Positions 1 to 11,799 of a stretch of 64,000 bases of DNA are shown here, piece by piece (the stretch's first letter is position 1; each line of letters starts with the position of its first letter). Both the position numbers and the translations under genes were made by a program. Origin of the DNA: Malaya genurostris. Lineage: Eukaryota; Arthropoda; Insecta; Diptera; Culicidae. The DNA lies in NCBI RefSeq assembly GCF_030247185.1, contig NC_080571.1, positions 44,205,502 through 44,269,501 on the forward strand, in the 5' to 3' direction. The notes below the pieces were generated by a model. The model did not search any database and was not told where the DNA came from. It was given only the letters and a program-made list of their open reading frames with translations.

Positions 1-84
1 AATATCAATTGGTTGATCAATTGTAAAAATTGTGCAAGCATTCCCCTTTTTCACATTTTTCGCAAAAACAAAGGCTTTACTTGA

Positions 85-275
85 TCTCGATTACTGTGGA
101 TTTCACACAGCGAAAAGTGCACAAATCTAATCAAACAGTTCTAGATTTGCACTAAACTGAGGTTTTTTACCTAAATCCTAATAGTTCTTTAGAAAACGTT
201 TAGAGCCATTAGAACGGCTGATTTTGTGTGATGCTCCCCACCATTGTCCTCTTTTCGTTGTTTTTTCATCAATGC
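85..275 (-). repeat. Dispersed repeat, inverted partner of 30710-30905
   Basis: Read on the minus strand, this stretch matches 30710-30905 by eye, including the shared core AAAATCAGCCGTTCTAATGG followed by TAAAGAACTATTA and a block containing TTTAGTGCAAATCTAGAA. No coding frame is conserved between the two. The class is unknown. Confidence 0.6.
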
Positions 276-1914
276 AAAAAACTGGCAGCTGTGACGTAAT
301 CGCTCTTGTCGGAAGTGAAACTAGCTTTGCAAACGACAAACTGTACATTTACGTGATTTTGTTTGTAGTAGCATATACAATTTTAATGTCAATTATTTCA
401 TTTTTGGATTATTTGAGATTATGTAACACAACTGAAAAATTTATCATAAAATTGTGATCATATGTCCGATGGCAAAAATTATGTTGATTCGTTAGGTACA
501 ACAAGAGATATTCACGATCAAAAACTTATCACTCTCTCAGAGGGTAAATTTTGAAAAGGCACCCCATAGTAAAGTAAGTCGTATTCACGACAAAATGCCC
601 TTTACCTTTATGGCTATGGTAAAAAAAAAATATGTGCATAACATGTATCCGAACATCGCTTGATTCGATCAACATACAACACTCTTGTTGAAATACGTTC
701 AGCCAGGAGAATCGGAAATTGGTTCGACTCCAGGCCAGGAATTTATTGATTGCAAAAAGATGGAAGAAGATGGCAGTTTCTGATATATAATACCTAGAGT
801 GGGTTCTCAGATTTTGAAAAAAAAATCCTTATGAAAGCTTACTAGTAACTCAGCAATACATTAATGATGAAAACCAATAAGAAATCAAGACTGTCTTTTG
901 ACTTTTGTGTTTCTGTGTAATCATTTTCAATTCTAAAGTCTGCGGAGGCTCAGACATTAGTTCAGATGTGGTCATGTTTACCAACTACTGTGGTCTAATC
1001 AATTATTAATCAATGCTCAGAAAACCTCACGTATTCGAATCTAAAAAATATTGAAAATGTGTTGCTTGAATAAATACCTACTGACATGAGAAAAATCTGC
1101 AAAATTGGAAACTCGAATTATGATAATAGACATTATCATAATATTGCAATAAAATTCTTGAGGAACGAAGATCCCGCGTCGGGTCTCTCTCTATCTTAAA
1201 ATTTTTTAGTTGGAATGTTTTTAAACCAGTTTTACGGACTGAGAAGAATACAGATAAAAGCGAAATGAATTTGTTAAAAAACTTAAAGAGAAATTTGACT
1301 ATAGTTTTTATCGACAACTTCACAATATTTGAACGGCTTCATGAAATTTTTTTACATAGTATCTTGATCTCTGATAAAATGAATTAAATGTCCGGCATTA
1401 ATTAACCGATTGTTCAACTACAAGACTGCAATTTATATTCACTCAATAAATACATGCATGATCTGATCTAGCAAAACGATGACTCTCTCATAGTGCGGTT
1501 GTTTCAAATTATAAATAATCCCGTTCAGTCGGGCATTGAGTTTGATATGAATTTCGAGCGGAATATGTGTTAAACTGTTTCTATCTAGTTGACCTTCGAC
1601 TCGCCCATATCGCATTTTGCTAAAATTGCTACTGATGACAACGGCGAACGGCGCTTTTCCGTGCTTTTCGGGACAAGTTCGCTGGCGTTTCAAGTGGTAA
1701 AACCGGTTCTGGTATCGCGTTGATGTCACAGTAAATAGTGCCGGTTTATTAGCAGGCGCGATGGTAAAACACCATCCGTCGGTAGCATCAGACAGAATCA
1801 CGCTACAAAACCGGGGGATTCTGATGTAAATATTGCGATAGGCATGTCAATGCGCGGCGATACGGGACTATTGATATTTATATATTTTGACGTTCATTCA
1901 TAGCGAACTCATCA

Positions 1915-1936
1915 AGAGGGAGAGAGAGAGAGAGAC
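1915..1936. repeat. (GA)n microsatellite
   Basis: A short run of GA dinucleotides, seen directly. It lies about 40 bases downstream of the splice donor of the minus-strand GD_N exon. Confidence 0.85.
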
Positions 1937-1979
1937 AAATGAGTGGTTAAGGATTTCCATGTCTTCGTCTGTAACTTAC

Positions 1980-2219
1980 TGGTGCTAGGCGTGTCGCTAT
2001 GGACAGATCTACGTTGAGCTTGGCCGATTGTCCTATTTGGATGTTGTTAATCTCGATATAGCCGAAGACCTGATTGGTACTGGGATCCACCTGATATGTA
2101 AATACATCGGGACACGGTGATTGCAGGTACTGTGCTCGAACGTAAATCAATTGAAGAATCACAAAGGCCACTAGAGTCAAAGGACGACTTGCCACACCGA
2201 AGGAGCTGCTTGATGCCAT
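1980..2219 (-). CDS. GD_N-domain secreted serine protease, first coding exon only
   Basis: This exon encodes 80 residues. A signal peptide (hydrophobic core about residues 12-28, ending VRAQ) is followed by the start of a gastrulation-defective-type N-terminal domain: SPCPDVFTYQ, a G-Y-I-E strand and KLNVDLSIATRLAP. It starts at the ATG at 2219 and ends at a consensus donor, CCA followed by GTAAGT (1979-1974), in phase 0. The complete paralogue at 10913-10680 has the same architecture and the same phase, which supports the exon call. In Drosophila, gd acts in the extracellular protease cascade of dorsoventral patterning; mosquito relatives are secreted clip-like proteases of mostly unknown role. 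No second exon is visible in the remaining 1.9 kb to the left, so the gene either has a long intron running out of the window or is a truncated duplicate. The family is fairly sure; functionality is not. Confidence 0.7.
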
Positions 2220-4046
2220 TCTGAGTAAACCGATGTGATTTCCTAATGTGTCACTCGATTAAACTGATAACGATACTGATGTCACATTTTCATTATACAC
2301 GTGAGGAGCAGAACTGCCAGAACGTAATCCAGTATTGTAATCGATGCTTGTAATGCTATAGAACTTGTTTTGTTTATTTTATTAATTCACACACTCATCC
2401 ACAGTCACTGCCAGTAGACACGAACATAGACCTACTCACGTATCGTGTTACAGCTATTTACTCGTTAATTACTAATGGGATTTGATTTGAATCGTCGTGT
2501 TGCATTACTATTTTGATTGTTCTGATATACAGGCAGCGTCTAGCTTCTAGCTGCATGCATGTGAATGAATCCGAACACCAGAAATACTCCGCGAGAATCC
2601 GGACAACACCGAACCTGATCTTCACGCTAGCAGATCTACACGCACACTGATCGTTCCGAACGAGATGAGAACTGGAAAAAGATTGTTTTTCTTTCACTCT
2701 CGGCGATCGGATCTTCATCTTTATTCGATATTTTCTCATAATAAATTTCGAGAGAATATTTTAGCAGTAGATCATTTTATTCTTTTGTTTTATGTATCGC
2801 CGGGGTGATCATTGTTAGAACTATACTTAATTTAGGCTTAGTTTGTGATGTAGACCTTGAAATCGTTCACTTAGTGAAGTAACGTAATTTTATTTTTCAA
2901 TTTTGGTACAATGAAATATGCTAGCATAGGAAGTTCTAGTATAAGAAAGTAGTTTAAATACCAATTATAGTGGAATTGTTAATTCACAGATAACGACGCT
3001 ACAACCTCAGAAGCCACGTTTGTGCACTGAATAAATAACGCATTCCTTTTTATAGGCTTTGTAATCTCATCGAATAGTATCTCAAAGAACAGCATCACGA
3101 GCATTATAATTACTGTTTACAATTCCAAACGCATCATTAAACTGGCGCCGATTGAGTATTAATTTTTAAATGAATAATATTTTTTTGTATTTTTAACCGC
3201 GTGAAGTTACATTTATGATTTGTTAAAATTAAAACTACAACGATGTGCTAGGGAATTAATAGACACATCTCTGTGATTGACCAAAATCATAAATAAAATA
3301 TATCTAAATACTCCAGAGTAATTGTAATGTGACATAAAAGTTCCGTCTGGTGAAAACTGGGTGCGTGACGCCCCTAAAGTGTGGTCCGGATCCACAATTT
3401 AGAGGGAACAAAAACATTTGTGGCTTAGCCTTATACTTTAGAGCTATTATGTCTTCAGAACAAATGATCAATTAAAGATAAGCCATATTTTGATGCGGGT
3501 AGTATTAGGGTGGCTCTTATTATTAGGGTGATGCAAAAATTATTTTCCGGGTATGTTGAGAAAGAGGACTGCATTCTTCGGCAAAATTGTAGAAAAAATT
3601 ATATCAAACAGCTTTGCTGAAGCCACCATTAAAGTACAGTGTGACAGCTATTTTAAGAGAGCAGAAATGTTTTGCTCTATATTTTTTATTTTTCACATCT
3701 TGATTTGATAAAATCAATTTTTTGGTGACTGGTGCTTTCTGAACCGAAGTTGTGACCATAAATTGTTCAAAAACAGTTTATTTTTAAACTGCTACGTCTA
3801 AGATTGAGGCAAACGAAAAAAAAATCCGTTTCTTGCATTTTAAAGAAAATACTTTCGAGCACTTTTATAAAAATGGTGGAGGAGATATTTTTAAAATTTT
3901 TAAAGTTGTGTTCAAACATTGGGATTTTTCATCCGCGAAGAGCATGTTTAAAATTGCAGAATCAAATCTTTCTTTTTTTGTTTTGCAATAAGTAGCTCTA
4001 CAAACTCCATATAAGAAACTGCAAGCTCTAAGGAAACAATGAATTA
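2220..4046. other. Unassigned AT-rich intergenic DNA
   Basis: Only short open frames with no recognisable domain are present on either strand. The first few hundred bases presumably include the promoter of the minus-strand GD_N exon, but no clear TATA box was seen. No transposon ends were identified. Confidence 0.4.
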
Positions 4047-6362
4047 CACTTGAACCTCAATTTACGCGCAGAGCCGGGGGTGTATAAATTAAATTTCGCG
4101 TAGATTAAATAAAACCACAGAGAACAGACATACAAGCAGAGATTTCAATGTGTGTAAGAAATTTAACGGTTGTTTGGTAAAGAGATCACCAAATAGCAAT
4201 TCGCCTATAGAGGCGCTACGAGCAGCCCAGCAGTCGCTTATGGGCTCTTGGGCTCGAGCTTCCATACAATGATTTTTAACGGATTTACACTTGTATGCTT
4301 TACACAGCACTTTTGAGAAAGTTTGTACTAGCTTGGATGCTAACTAACATGAACAGTCCTACTACGTCCAATGCTTTAGCGCTTAAGGACCCTCTGAGTA
4401 TGTTCTGAGACTATGGAAATACTTAAGAGATGTTCCAATGTCCAAGAACTACTTGGAGTATTGTCCTTAGGGACAACACTGTGTCACAGCAAGAACTAAA
4501 ACGTCTTTTTTGTTTGTGGTTCATACTTTTAGAGCTACACTTGTTTTTACTTGTCTATTTATAGCAGTTCCAGATAGGTTCCCAGTCGTCGAAAAATTTC
4601 AGTGAAAACAGGTCTTTAGATCTACACGAACATTCAGCAGTTTATGTATAATTTTTCAATGCTGCTCATAGTCGTAGAGCTACAACTCCAGGTAGTTTTA
4701 GGATGGCCTAGAGCAATCACAATTGTCCTATTGATCGCATGTGGCATCACGAATATGGACCGAGAACGATTCGTTAATGCACTTTGTTACACTAGTAGAT
4801 CTTAAAGGCTGAGGTCAGTGTGTTTTAAAGAGCTATTTTCACGCTTCATATCTGATTTTCTCAGAAACGAAATAAAAAAACGAATATCAAAAAACCCAAC
4901 TGACAATCTCTTAGAAAATTAGTTCAGATTATTCTGTGAAAATTTCAGAATGATTCATTGACATTAGCGGTCGGGAAAGTCTTTTTTTCTGAAGGAAGAA
5001 TTGTATAGCTGAAAACGCCGTCTTTCAACTTGTTCATTGAATATCTCGCCTTCAAAAGCATAGATCAAAAATCTATCCTGCCAAAATCTAGATAATATAA
5101 TTTAGATGCAATTAGTGCAGGAAACATATAGGTTGTCGCGATAAAAATGAAGTGAATGTTATTTTTGTGAAGGTAAGTCGATTTCTATAGACGCGCCATT
5201 TTTTCTGCTCCAGTTTCTTGGTAACGTAACGAAACATGAGAGAGAAATAAAATCGGCTCAGTAAGGCTGCCAAACAAGTGGTAGCTTTATCGGATGCATA
5301 CACATTTTATGCAAACTTGTAACCGAAAATATCGAAACTTTTCTGATCACCCGGCCCATCGAGAGTCATTGTCAGTTTTGATATTTTCGGTTACAAGTTT
5401 GCATAAAATGTGTCTGCATCCAATAAAGCTACCACTTGTTTGGCAGCTGAGCCGATTTTATTTCTCTCTCATGTTTCGTTACGTTACTAAGAAACTGGAG
5501 CAGAAAAAATGGCGCGTCTATAGAAATCGACTTACCTTCACAAAAATAACATTCACTTCATTTTCATCGCGACAACATATATGTTTTCATGCACAAATCG
5601 CATCTAAATTAAATTATCTAGACATTATCAGGATAGTTTTTTGATCCATGTTTTTCAAGGCGAGATATTCAATGAACAAGTTGAAAGACGGTGTTTTCAG
5701 CTATGTAATTCTTCCTTCAGAAAAAAGACTTTCCCGACCGCTAAAGTCAATGACACATCCTGGAATTTCCACAGAATAATCTGAACTAAATTTCTAAGAG
5801 ATTTTCAGTTGGGTTTTTTGATATTCGTCACCGTTTCTAAGAAATCAGATTTTAAACGTGAAAATAGCCTTCTCAATCATTGTAAAACACGCTGGGCTCA
5901 GACCTTAAGGCCTGAACTTCAGGTAGTTTTTGGATGGATCATCGGTTACATTGGTAGACATTAAGGCCATTTCCGACAAGGTTTTGGATGTGAAAGTTTT
6001 TCTACAGATCTTATCACATTATGTCAATTTTCTGTGAATAGTACAACGAGTACATACCGCACTTAATAGTCATATAAAAGTGATTATATACAATATTTGC
6101 TTTCCAGATAATTCTTGGATTCCCGCGATCTTATTTAGATTCTTTGAAACTGAACAATTTATTAATGTACATTTCACAATATTCAATTCCCTGAAGCATG
6201 TTAGATTTTTTGTATATGTATATAAATTGAGATTTCCTTCATTATTCAAAAACCTTTTTTTTATGCGATCATCGCTTAATTTATTTAAAAATTCGCCTTA
6301 TTTAAAATAAAACGCGTAAAAAAGTGGCGTAAATTAAATTCGCGTAAATTGAGGTTTTAGTG
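4047..6362. mobile_element. 2.3-kb TA-flanked DNA transposon (non-autonomous)
   Basis: The two ends form matching terminal inverted repeats. The left end reads CACTTGAACCTCAATTTACG, and the right end on the other strand reads CACTAAAACCTCAATTTACG. Both are followed by CG and bordered by the dinucleotide TA (4045-4046 and 6363-6364), as expected for the Tc1/mariner/pogo superfamily. No transposase reading frame was found inside; open frames in the middle are reflections of an internal inverted repeat. I infer a non-autonomous pogo- or Tc1-like element carrying or interrupted by a foldback unit. Confidence 0.7.
4801..5909. repeat. Large inverted repeat, arms of about 540 bp
   Basis: The left arm (about 4801-5339) and right arm (about 5374-5909) are reverse complements with scattered mismatches, separated by roughly 34 bases. 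Apparent peptides that occur on both strands here arise from this symmetry and are not genes. A transcript across it would form a long hairpin. It lies within the TA-flanked element. Confidence 0.8.
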
Positions 6363-7639
6363 TATAGTTAATAAGTGCTAAAAATAATATCTTACCTCCG
6401 CTCATATCAAAGGTCCTTAGCAAAATCACAAATGTATACAGTTCTGGAACTGTTGATCGGGAATGTTACTGCAGATTGCTTTTGTGCCTATATCTCGGTG
6501 CGGCTTTTACCGGCGTTTTTGATAGATAGCCGTTTTAAGATTTAAATCTATAAATTATAACAAAATAAACTGGCAGCCTCAGCAGCATTTTATCTGTGTT
6601 TCAAATATAGAAAAAATAGAACGGCAGTGTATACCAGTTTTAAATTTGACAGTAGAACTGGTCGAATAAATAAAACTAAAACGGGTTGCTGGGAATACGT
6701 TTGTTTCAGTTTCATTTACATTATAGACCACTCATATGAATCATGCAGCTGCTGAATTTGCTCTTATGTTTAATAATGTTACTAGCCTGCTACCAGAGAT
6801 GGCATTTCACTAGAGTGATACACCAGGGCGTAGGTTTCAATAATACACTGCGGATACATTTGCTCCACTCCACACAAAGAGGAAAGCGCACTTCTTATCA
6901 GTGTCCAGACAGACATACTTTTAATGCGTGCTTGTGTTGAAAGAAGCTGGTGCGAGAGAATAACATTCTCTTCGCACGAATCGCTCTCACGTGCTCTCGC
7001 CTAAATACACCCAAGTGATCACTGGCGCGTGATGGTGAGCGTACACTTCTGCGAACTTCAATTAATAGAGAGTAGATCTGGCCTTGCTATGAAAAATTTG
7101 CAATGAAAACCGAAAATTTAACGATAAATTGTTTTATTTTGCTGATTTTGCGTGCCCACGATTCTTCTACGCAAACCATACACCAGAGTGCTCACACAGA
7201 CATGTACACGCCGTGAAAGTATCTGCATCCCCCTCAGAGAATTTATTAGCTAATGCTGTAGCACTTTGGTGCGATTCAGTGGAGGAGGTAAAAGGAAATA
7301 AACAAACGCACTCATGATGCGTGCACACTTTATACAACAGTGGTGTATATATGTGAAAGAGAAGAGCTCTCGTTGAAGTTGTCAGTGTGAGGGGATAGAT
7401 TTTGCTTGCTCTTCGTCACACAGAGGAGATGGACATCTCTGCCTGCTACAAACCAAAAGCTTTCCTAGCGATCGATTAATGCGTTGAAGCTGAGTCTCTT
7501 GATCAGAATACGTACTCAGAAGCTATACTATGCTGATGAAGCACGACGAAGGACTTCATTCGCTTCGAAAACATCTTCGACATAGTGACAAGATGCTAAA
7601 TCATCCCAGAGTAGTGAGGGAGCGTCGTGGCTGCTTAGG
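6363..7639. other. Unassigned sequence
   Basis: No supported gene. Around 6900-7450 the sequence is richer in GAGAG, CTCTC and CACAC words and looks repeat-derived, but neither ends nor a family could be recognised. Confidence 0.35.
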
Positions 7640-8004
7640 AATGGTAACTATCGCTTTTTAGGCATTCCTCACGGTATATTTCCTTGTTTACCATTCCGGT
7701 AGAAATGATGCTTTGGCTTGCTCGACCACAGCTGCACATTGCATGCCAAACCAAGACTACGCTGGTAGTATATAAAAAAAGTTCCATTTATTTGGCCATT
7801 CTTTTTATCATTACGGTTCGGTAATTTCTTCACCTTGAACGACTTTTTATCTTGCCGATGCTTAAAAGTATGCACGAAAGTTGGAGACATTTCTATTTCA
7901 CTATCCATAGTACTTACCGAAAGGTTCCCGATTTTGACAGGAATGGCGTAACGGGTGGCAACTAAATTTTGGAATTTTTTCGAGGCCTGTATGCTTAGTA
8001 ACAA
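7640..8004 (-). pseudogene. DD37E-type transposase fragment with internal deletion
   Basis: The minus strand encodes a piece related to IS630-Tc1-mariner DD37E transposases. One part reads EMSPTFV...KHRQDKKSFKVKKLPNRNDKKN, matching the pre-catalytic linker. After a frame change there is VWHAMCSCGRASQS...VNKEIYREECLK, matching the block between the first two catalytic aspartates. The segment with the first aspartate (normally DDET) is missing. It is non-functional. A second fragment of the same type of gene lies head-to-head at 8110-8245. Confidence 0.65.
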
Positions 8005-8109
8005 ACGAGCTCAGAGAAAAATAAGAGTGTGAATGCGTTAGCTCTCTCTCTCTCTCCTCTTTCTGCTAGTATTTTCTGTTTTGTTATTGCTTGCTCAGTT
8101 TTGCTCAAA

Positions 8110-8245
8110 ATGCCGTCAAAACAAGAAGTATTTCGCGAGCGCGTTGTACAGTTCTACAAACTGCAAAGAAATCTCGGCAAAAGGTATACGGTACAACATT
8201 TTAAAAGCGAAAATGTTGCGGCTTTGACGAACATCCGATTACGGA
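8110..8245 (+). pseudogene. N-terminal fragment of a Tc1-mariner-like transposase
   Basis: From the ATG at 8110 the frame reads MPSKQEVFRERVVQFYK followed by LGKRYTVQHFKSENVAALT, which resembles the N-terminal helix-turn-helix of IS630-Tc1-mariner transposases. It loses similarity after about 45 residues. A block near 8349-8385 is the inverted copy of 7945-7985, so the two transposase fragments face each other in a rearranged element. Confidence 0.5.
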
Positions 8246-8439
8246 CCGTTTTCAAATGTTCACTAATTTTTTTCCACAATGGACAATGTATGTTTAATTT
8301 CAATCAATCAGATCATCTTCAAGTATGTTTATCTTTTTTTTACAGCTTGCGAAAGAAATTCCAAAACTTTAGTTGCCACCCGTTAGTAGGTGAGATCATT
8401 CGAATTTTTATTTCCTTTTTTTTCACTTTTTGGTGAATA

Positions 8440-9110
8440 CCGCCTATTTTGCTTAATTTCTGCTTATCCTATAGTCTTATCGCTTGCTGAGAGTGAATCC
8501 TAGATCTCATACTCACTCAAATCTCCAACTCCATGACACTTATGGAAGAAAATGATGTTTCTTCGTCCTTTCGGGAAATGTGTTGAACTGTTCCTTATTA
8601 TTTGTCTATCCCTGTGAACTATGGAAACCAGGGCCGGCTGGCAATGGCGTTCATCATGCCGTTGAAATTTCCAGTTTGAAATGGAATGGTATTAATTCCC
8701 AGTATTATTTCCTAAGCATCTCTCATTAGTCAATTAGTTGACATCAAGTAATCGCGAACACGTCAGTCCGGTTGTGTATTTAACATTACCCACCCACCAA
8801 TTCAGCTATTCAAACTGAATTCATTGTCGTCCACATCCTGTTTGTGCGAGAGTAGTGCTGGTCATTCAACTTGACCTTGGCGTTCGCGACTCGTTGGCAA
8901 GTCTCCAACGTTTACAGTTTACTCAACAAACCTGGCCCGATCCAGCTTCCAATATCTTTGCACGTTAACCAAAGCTTCGCTTCTTACGGAAATTTGCGGA
9001 ATTAATACAACACCAAAAGTAGCTTATTCTACTGGAAATGTCGCAAATTATTCGAAAGATGCAAAAATGTGTAGTGAGCGGTGGAAAATAAGAATAATGG
9101 AAATCAATTT
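8440..9110. other. Unassigned sequence with one dispersed repeat end
   Basis: No gene seen. Near 8760-8810 the words ACGTCAGT and CATTACCCACCCACC match the end of the dispersed repeat also present at 17615-17905 and 36690-37015. The rest has no recognised content. Confidence 0.35.
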
Positions 9111-9112
9111 TG

Positions 9113-9118
9113 TTTATT
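9113..9118 (-). terminator. Polyadenylation signal AATAAA of the serine protease gene
   Basis: AATAAA on the minus strand about 270 bases past the stop codon of the protease. No nearer canonical signal was seen, so the assignment is plausible but not proven. Confidence 0.4.
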
Positions 9119-9388
9119 CACAAAACCATAAAATTAATTAGGAGTAAGTAGGAAAATTTACTCATGACAAAGGTGCAAAGAGTTCTGATTGTCCTTTGTG
9201 TTTGGCTGACAAACACAAAACAAAACAAATTTTGTCGCATTATTCAACATATGATTAGAAGAAAACGACAGTTTTTACTCTGAAAATACACTGTATTGGT
9301 CTACATACATTGTACAACTTGTCAAATAACAAAACGATTGATCGTCATATGCACGAAGATTAATTATTCTTTCATTGAAGATGACTCT

Positions 9389-10913
9389 TCAACTCATCAC
9401 GCTTTTTAGCCAAAACCGGAATGGCGCAATGTCCGTATAAATTGCATACTTTGTAGCATCACATTTAAGCGTAACTTTCTCGACTTTACCCCTAGATACG
9501 ACACCTCGTAAATAGTACTGGTTTCCTCGTCTCATCACCAATCCACTGCCAGAATCTCCATTGCAGGGAACAGAATTGTGTCCATCACCGCAGAAAATTC
9601 TCGCTGTATTGGTGTACATTCGGGACCAATTGTCATTACACTGCTGTCGGTCGACAACGGTAGAGCGGACATACGTTGGGACCGATGACGGACCCAGCTC
9701 CGTGTATCCCCATCCGGCAACGATACCATCCTGGCCTACGATTTTCAGTAGGTCGTTATCACCACGCCACAAACATATCGGTATAATAAAGTTGGTATAT
9801 TCCAGCGGAGTTTTCAAACGCAATGTGGCCAGATCCGCGTCATTCACATCATCGTCATACACGTACTCCGGGTGCGGTTGAACCTTCTCGACGTAGGCAA
9901 ACTCGGCATTCTCCTCCAGAAAGTTGTCTGTATTGTACATTCCCGGTACGGCCAGGATCCGTTCTGGTGGCATAAAATCATCAATTCCATAAACACAGTG
10001 AGCTGCCGTGACGAGATATTTCTTGCTGATAATCGTGCTACCACAAATGTATTTCGGATTTTGAGGTTGCATACGATCAAACAGTGGCACGATCCATGGG
10101 AATTGGCCTTTGTTTGCCAATTGTCCATTGATAGACAGCCGGTTCAAAATGGCGGTTGACGATTTACCACAGGCGCTGCAAAGCACAATAGACGTTATTG
10201 TAGTTTCAAGATGCGAGGATTACATGCAAGTCCTACAAGTCGTTTCGGGATTTTTGAGGTGAAACGGTTTCGGTAGATTTATCCAACGGAGTATGGGGCT
10301 CGTTATTCGGTCGGAGAACAGCCATCCTGTCCAGATCCAACTGAGGTTGGTGTATAGAATGCACTGAATGGTGATCAGTTCTGTTCAGGTTTTGTGATAA
10401 CAGTTGAGTATACCACGTATGCTTCCAACAAAGTGCCCTGATATACCGACCCACACCAGCTTGGCCAGTGCAGATTCGCTGATCGTTAAGAACAATTGAC
10501 AGTATGAGTGGTAATGGATTTTGCATCGGGAACTCAATCCGATACTGAGCTGGAAGACCTCGTATTATATCGTGGAACGAATCGGCACGGGACTTAACCA
10601 ATGTGATGGAGCCAACATTGTTCTGAAAATAAAAAGCTGAATGCTAACTGAATTTTTTAGTTCATGCCTAAAATGTTACCCACAGCGGCCGAATTCCTAC
10701 TGCCAAATCAACATTGAGTTTCACTAATTGTTCAGCTTTTAGATTCCTTATTTCTAAGTGCCCATATATTTGTTTGCTTACAGGATCCTTTCGGTAGGAG
10801 AATATTCGCGGGCAGGGTGAATTAGGTAGTTGAGCTCCGACCGAGCTTAGTCCCAACACAACGATGATTATGACCGTGAAGTGGATAGCCATTGCATGAA
10901 TAGTGGATTTCAT
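9389..10913 (-). CDS. Gastrulation-defective-like (GD_N) secreted serine protease, three exons
   Basis: The proposed coding join is 10913-10680, 10622-10237 and 10175-9389, giving 468 residues in one frame. Donors are GTAACA and a weaker GTAGGA; acceptors are TTTTCAG and TTTGCAG; the introns are 57 and 61 bp, typical of mosquitoes. Residues 1-28 are a signal peptide. The GD_N domain (about 32-130) includes SPCPRIFSY, VGSITLVKS and QYRIEFPMQNPLP. The linker ends in ACGKSS. The S1 chymotrypsin-fold domain (about 215-468) has TAAHC (H266), DADLATLRL (D321) and GDSGSGL (S415), so the triad is complete. The position equivalent to chymotrypsin 189 is valine, and the new N-terminus would begin LSINGQ rather than IVGG, so substrate specificity is unlikely to be trypsin-like. 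It is probably a secreted haemolymph protease. The family is confident; the second donor and the biological role are inferred. Confidence 0.88.
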
Positions 10914-11484
10914 TTAACACAATGTAGCACACAAACTGGATATTAAGCAAACATTTAAAATGACTATTCCAATTCAGAGCTTTGTTTTGATAACATTTGT
11001 CTATCTATAGGCAGCATCTGAACAAGATCTCACACATACTGGCATGCATCATTTATCGAAAACAATCTATCAAATTCGAGCAATTTATAATATAGACAGA
11101 GATTAGATGAATTCCTCGATGACTCGTGTATAGGTTTTTATAATTTATTAAGCTTATTTGTGCCAATCACTTTTGAAAGCCTCATTGAACGAGTCTGTAC
11201 AAAATACATTTTTTTTAAACCATAATTTTTGAACCACTCAACCGATTGGATATATTGTCAGTAAATGCCTATAGCTTTAGGGAAAACATGCGAATATTGT
11301 GGAGTTAAAGTTTTGTGTTTGAAAAAGTCAATTGTATAACTTTTTAACGGTTTCATGGTTTTATTTTTTTTCCAATTTACGATGCATGTTTTATTTTTGT
11401 TTTTGAATTGGAATTTTTTGAAAATTTCATGTTTTCCTAGTGTCCGTGTTTTTGCCTTTCACATATAGGAAGGTTATCCAATCA
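10914..11484. other. Upstream region of the protease gene
   Basis: This should contain the promoter and 5' UTR of the minus-strand protease, but no clear TATA box or initiator was identified. No other gene or repeat is recognised. Confidence 0.35.
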
Positions 11485-11687
11485 CTGTGAAAATCAACTT
11501 TTGAATCGAGGTCTGGAGGGCCGGCCATCATATACCATTCGACTCAGTTCGTCGAGTATGCAAAATGTCTGCGTGCGTATGTTTGTATATATGTGTATAC
11601 AAAATTCGAATTTTGTTTGGGTCTGACTTTCGGTTCCGGAATTATGGTGCAATATGTGCAAAATATATGAAACTAAGTGCACCAACT
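11485..11687 (-). repeat. Dispersed tandem-module repeat, left part, split by a retroelement
   Basis: Contains the family tail CAGTTCGTCGAG with ATATACCATTCGACT, and further on words such as GACTTTCGGTTCCGGAATTA. The module is cut at 11675-11687 by the 13-bp target duplication of the ORF1-only retroelement and resumes at 13635. Confidence 0.7.
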
Positions 11688-11799
11688 ACAATTCGCTTTC
11701 ACATCTCATCCAAGTCAGTCGATAAAAAAAAACCGCTTACGTTCGGGACGGAAGAAACCAAGTACAGTATTATGTAGTGAACAATAGAATGACCTCGAA

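Larger units (their letters stand above)
1..1979. other. Unassigned sequence left of the first GD_N exon
   Basis: No gene is recognised here. The segment holds one half of a dispersed repeat pair (about 85-275), a short (GA)n tract near 1915-1936 and an open frame on the minus strand (1439-1801). That frame has a stretch reading C-P, YGRVEGQ and IHIKLNARL, which faintly recalls a GD_N domain, but no convincing splice donor follows it, so I do not call it a gene. The expected second GD_N exon (QYRIEFP-like) of the neighbouring gene was looked for here and not found. Confidence 0.4.

Noticed and set aside
713..735. GGTTCGACTCC as a tRNA B box
   Set aside because: No A box, acceptor stem or anticodon arm could be placed around it.
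1439..1801. A 120-residue open frame with faint GD_N-like words
   Set aside because: No acceptor or donor in a phase compatible with the neighbouring exon, and the similarity is too weak to call.
5112..5644. Open frames with the same peptide on both strands
   Set aside because: They are mirror images produced by the large inverted repeat (4801-5909); no codon bias or domain supports a gene.
9535..10159. Several long open frames overlapping the protease on both strands
   Set aside because: They are shadows of the protease coding sequence; only the frame with HDS residues and splice sites is credible.
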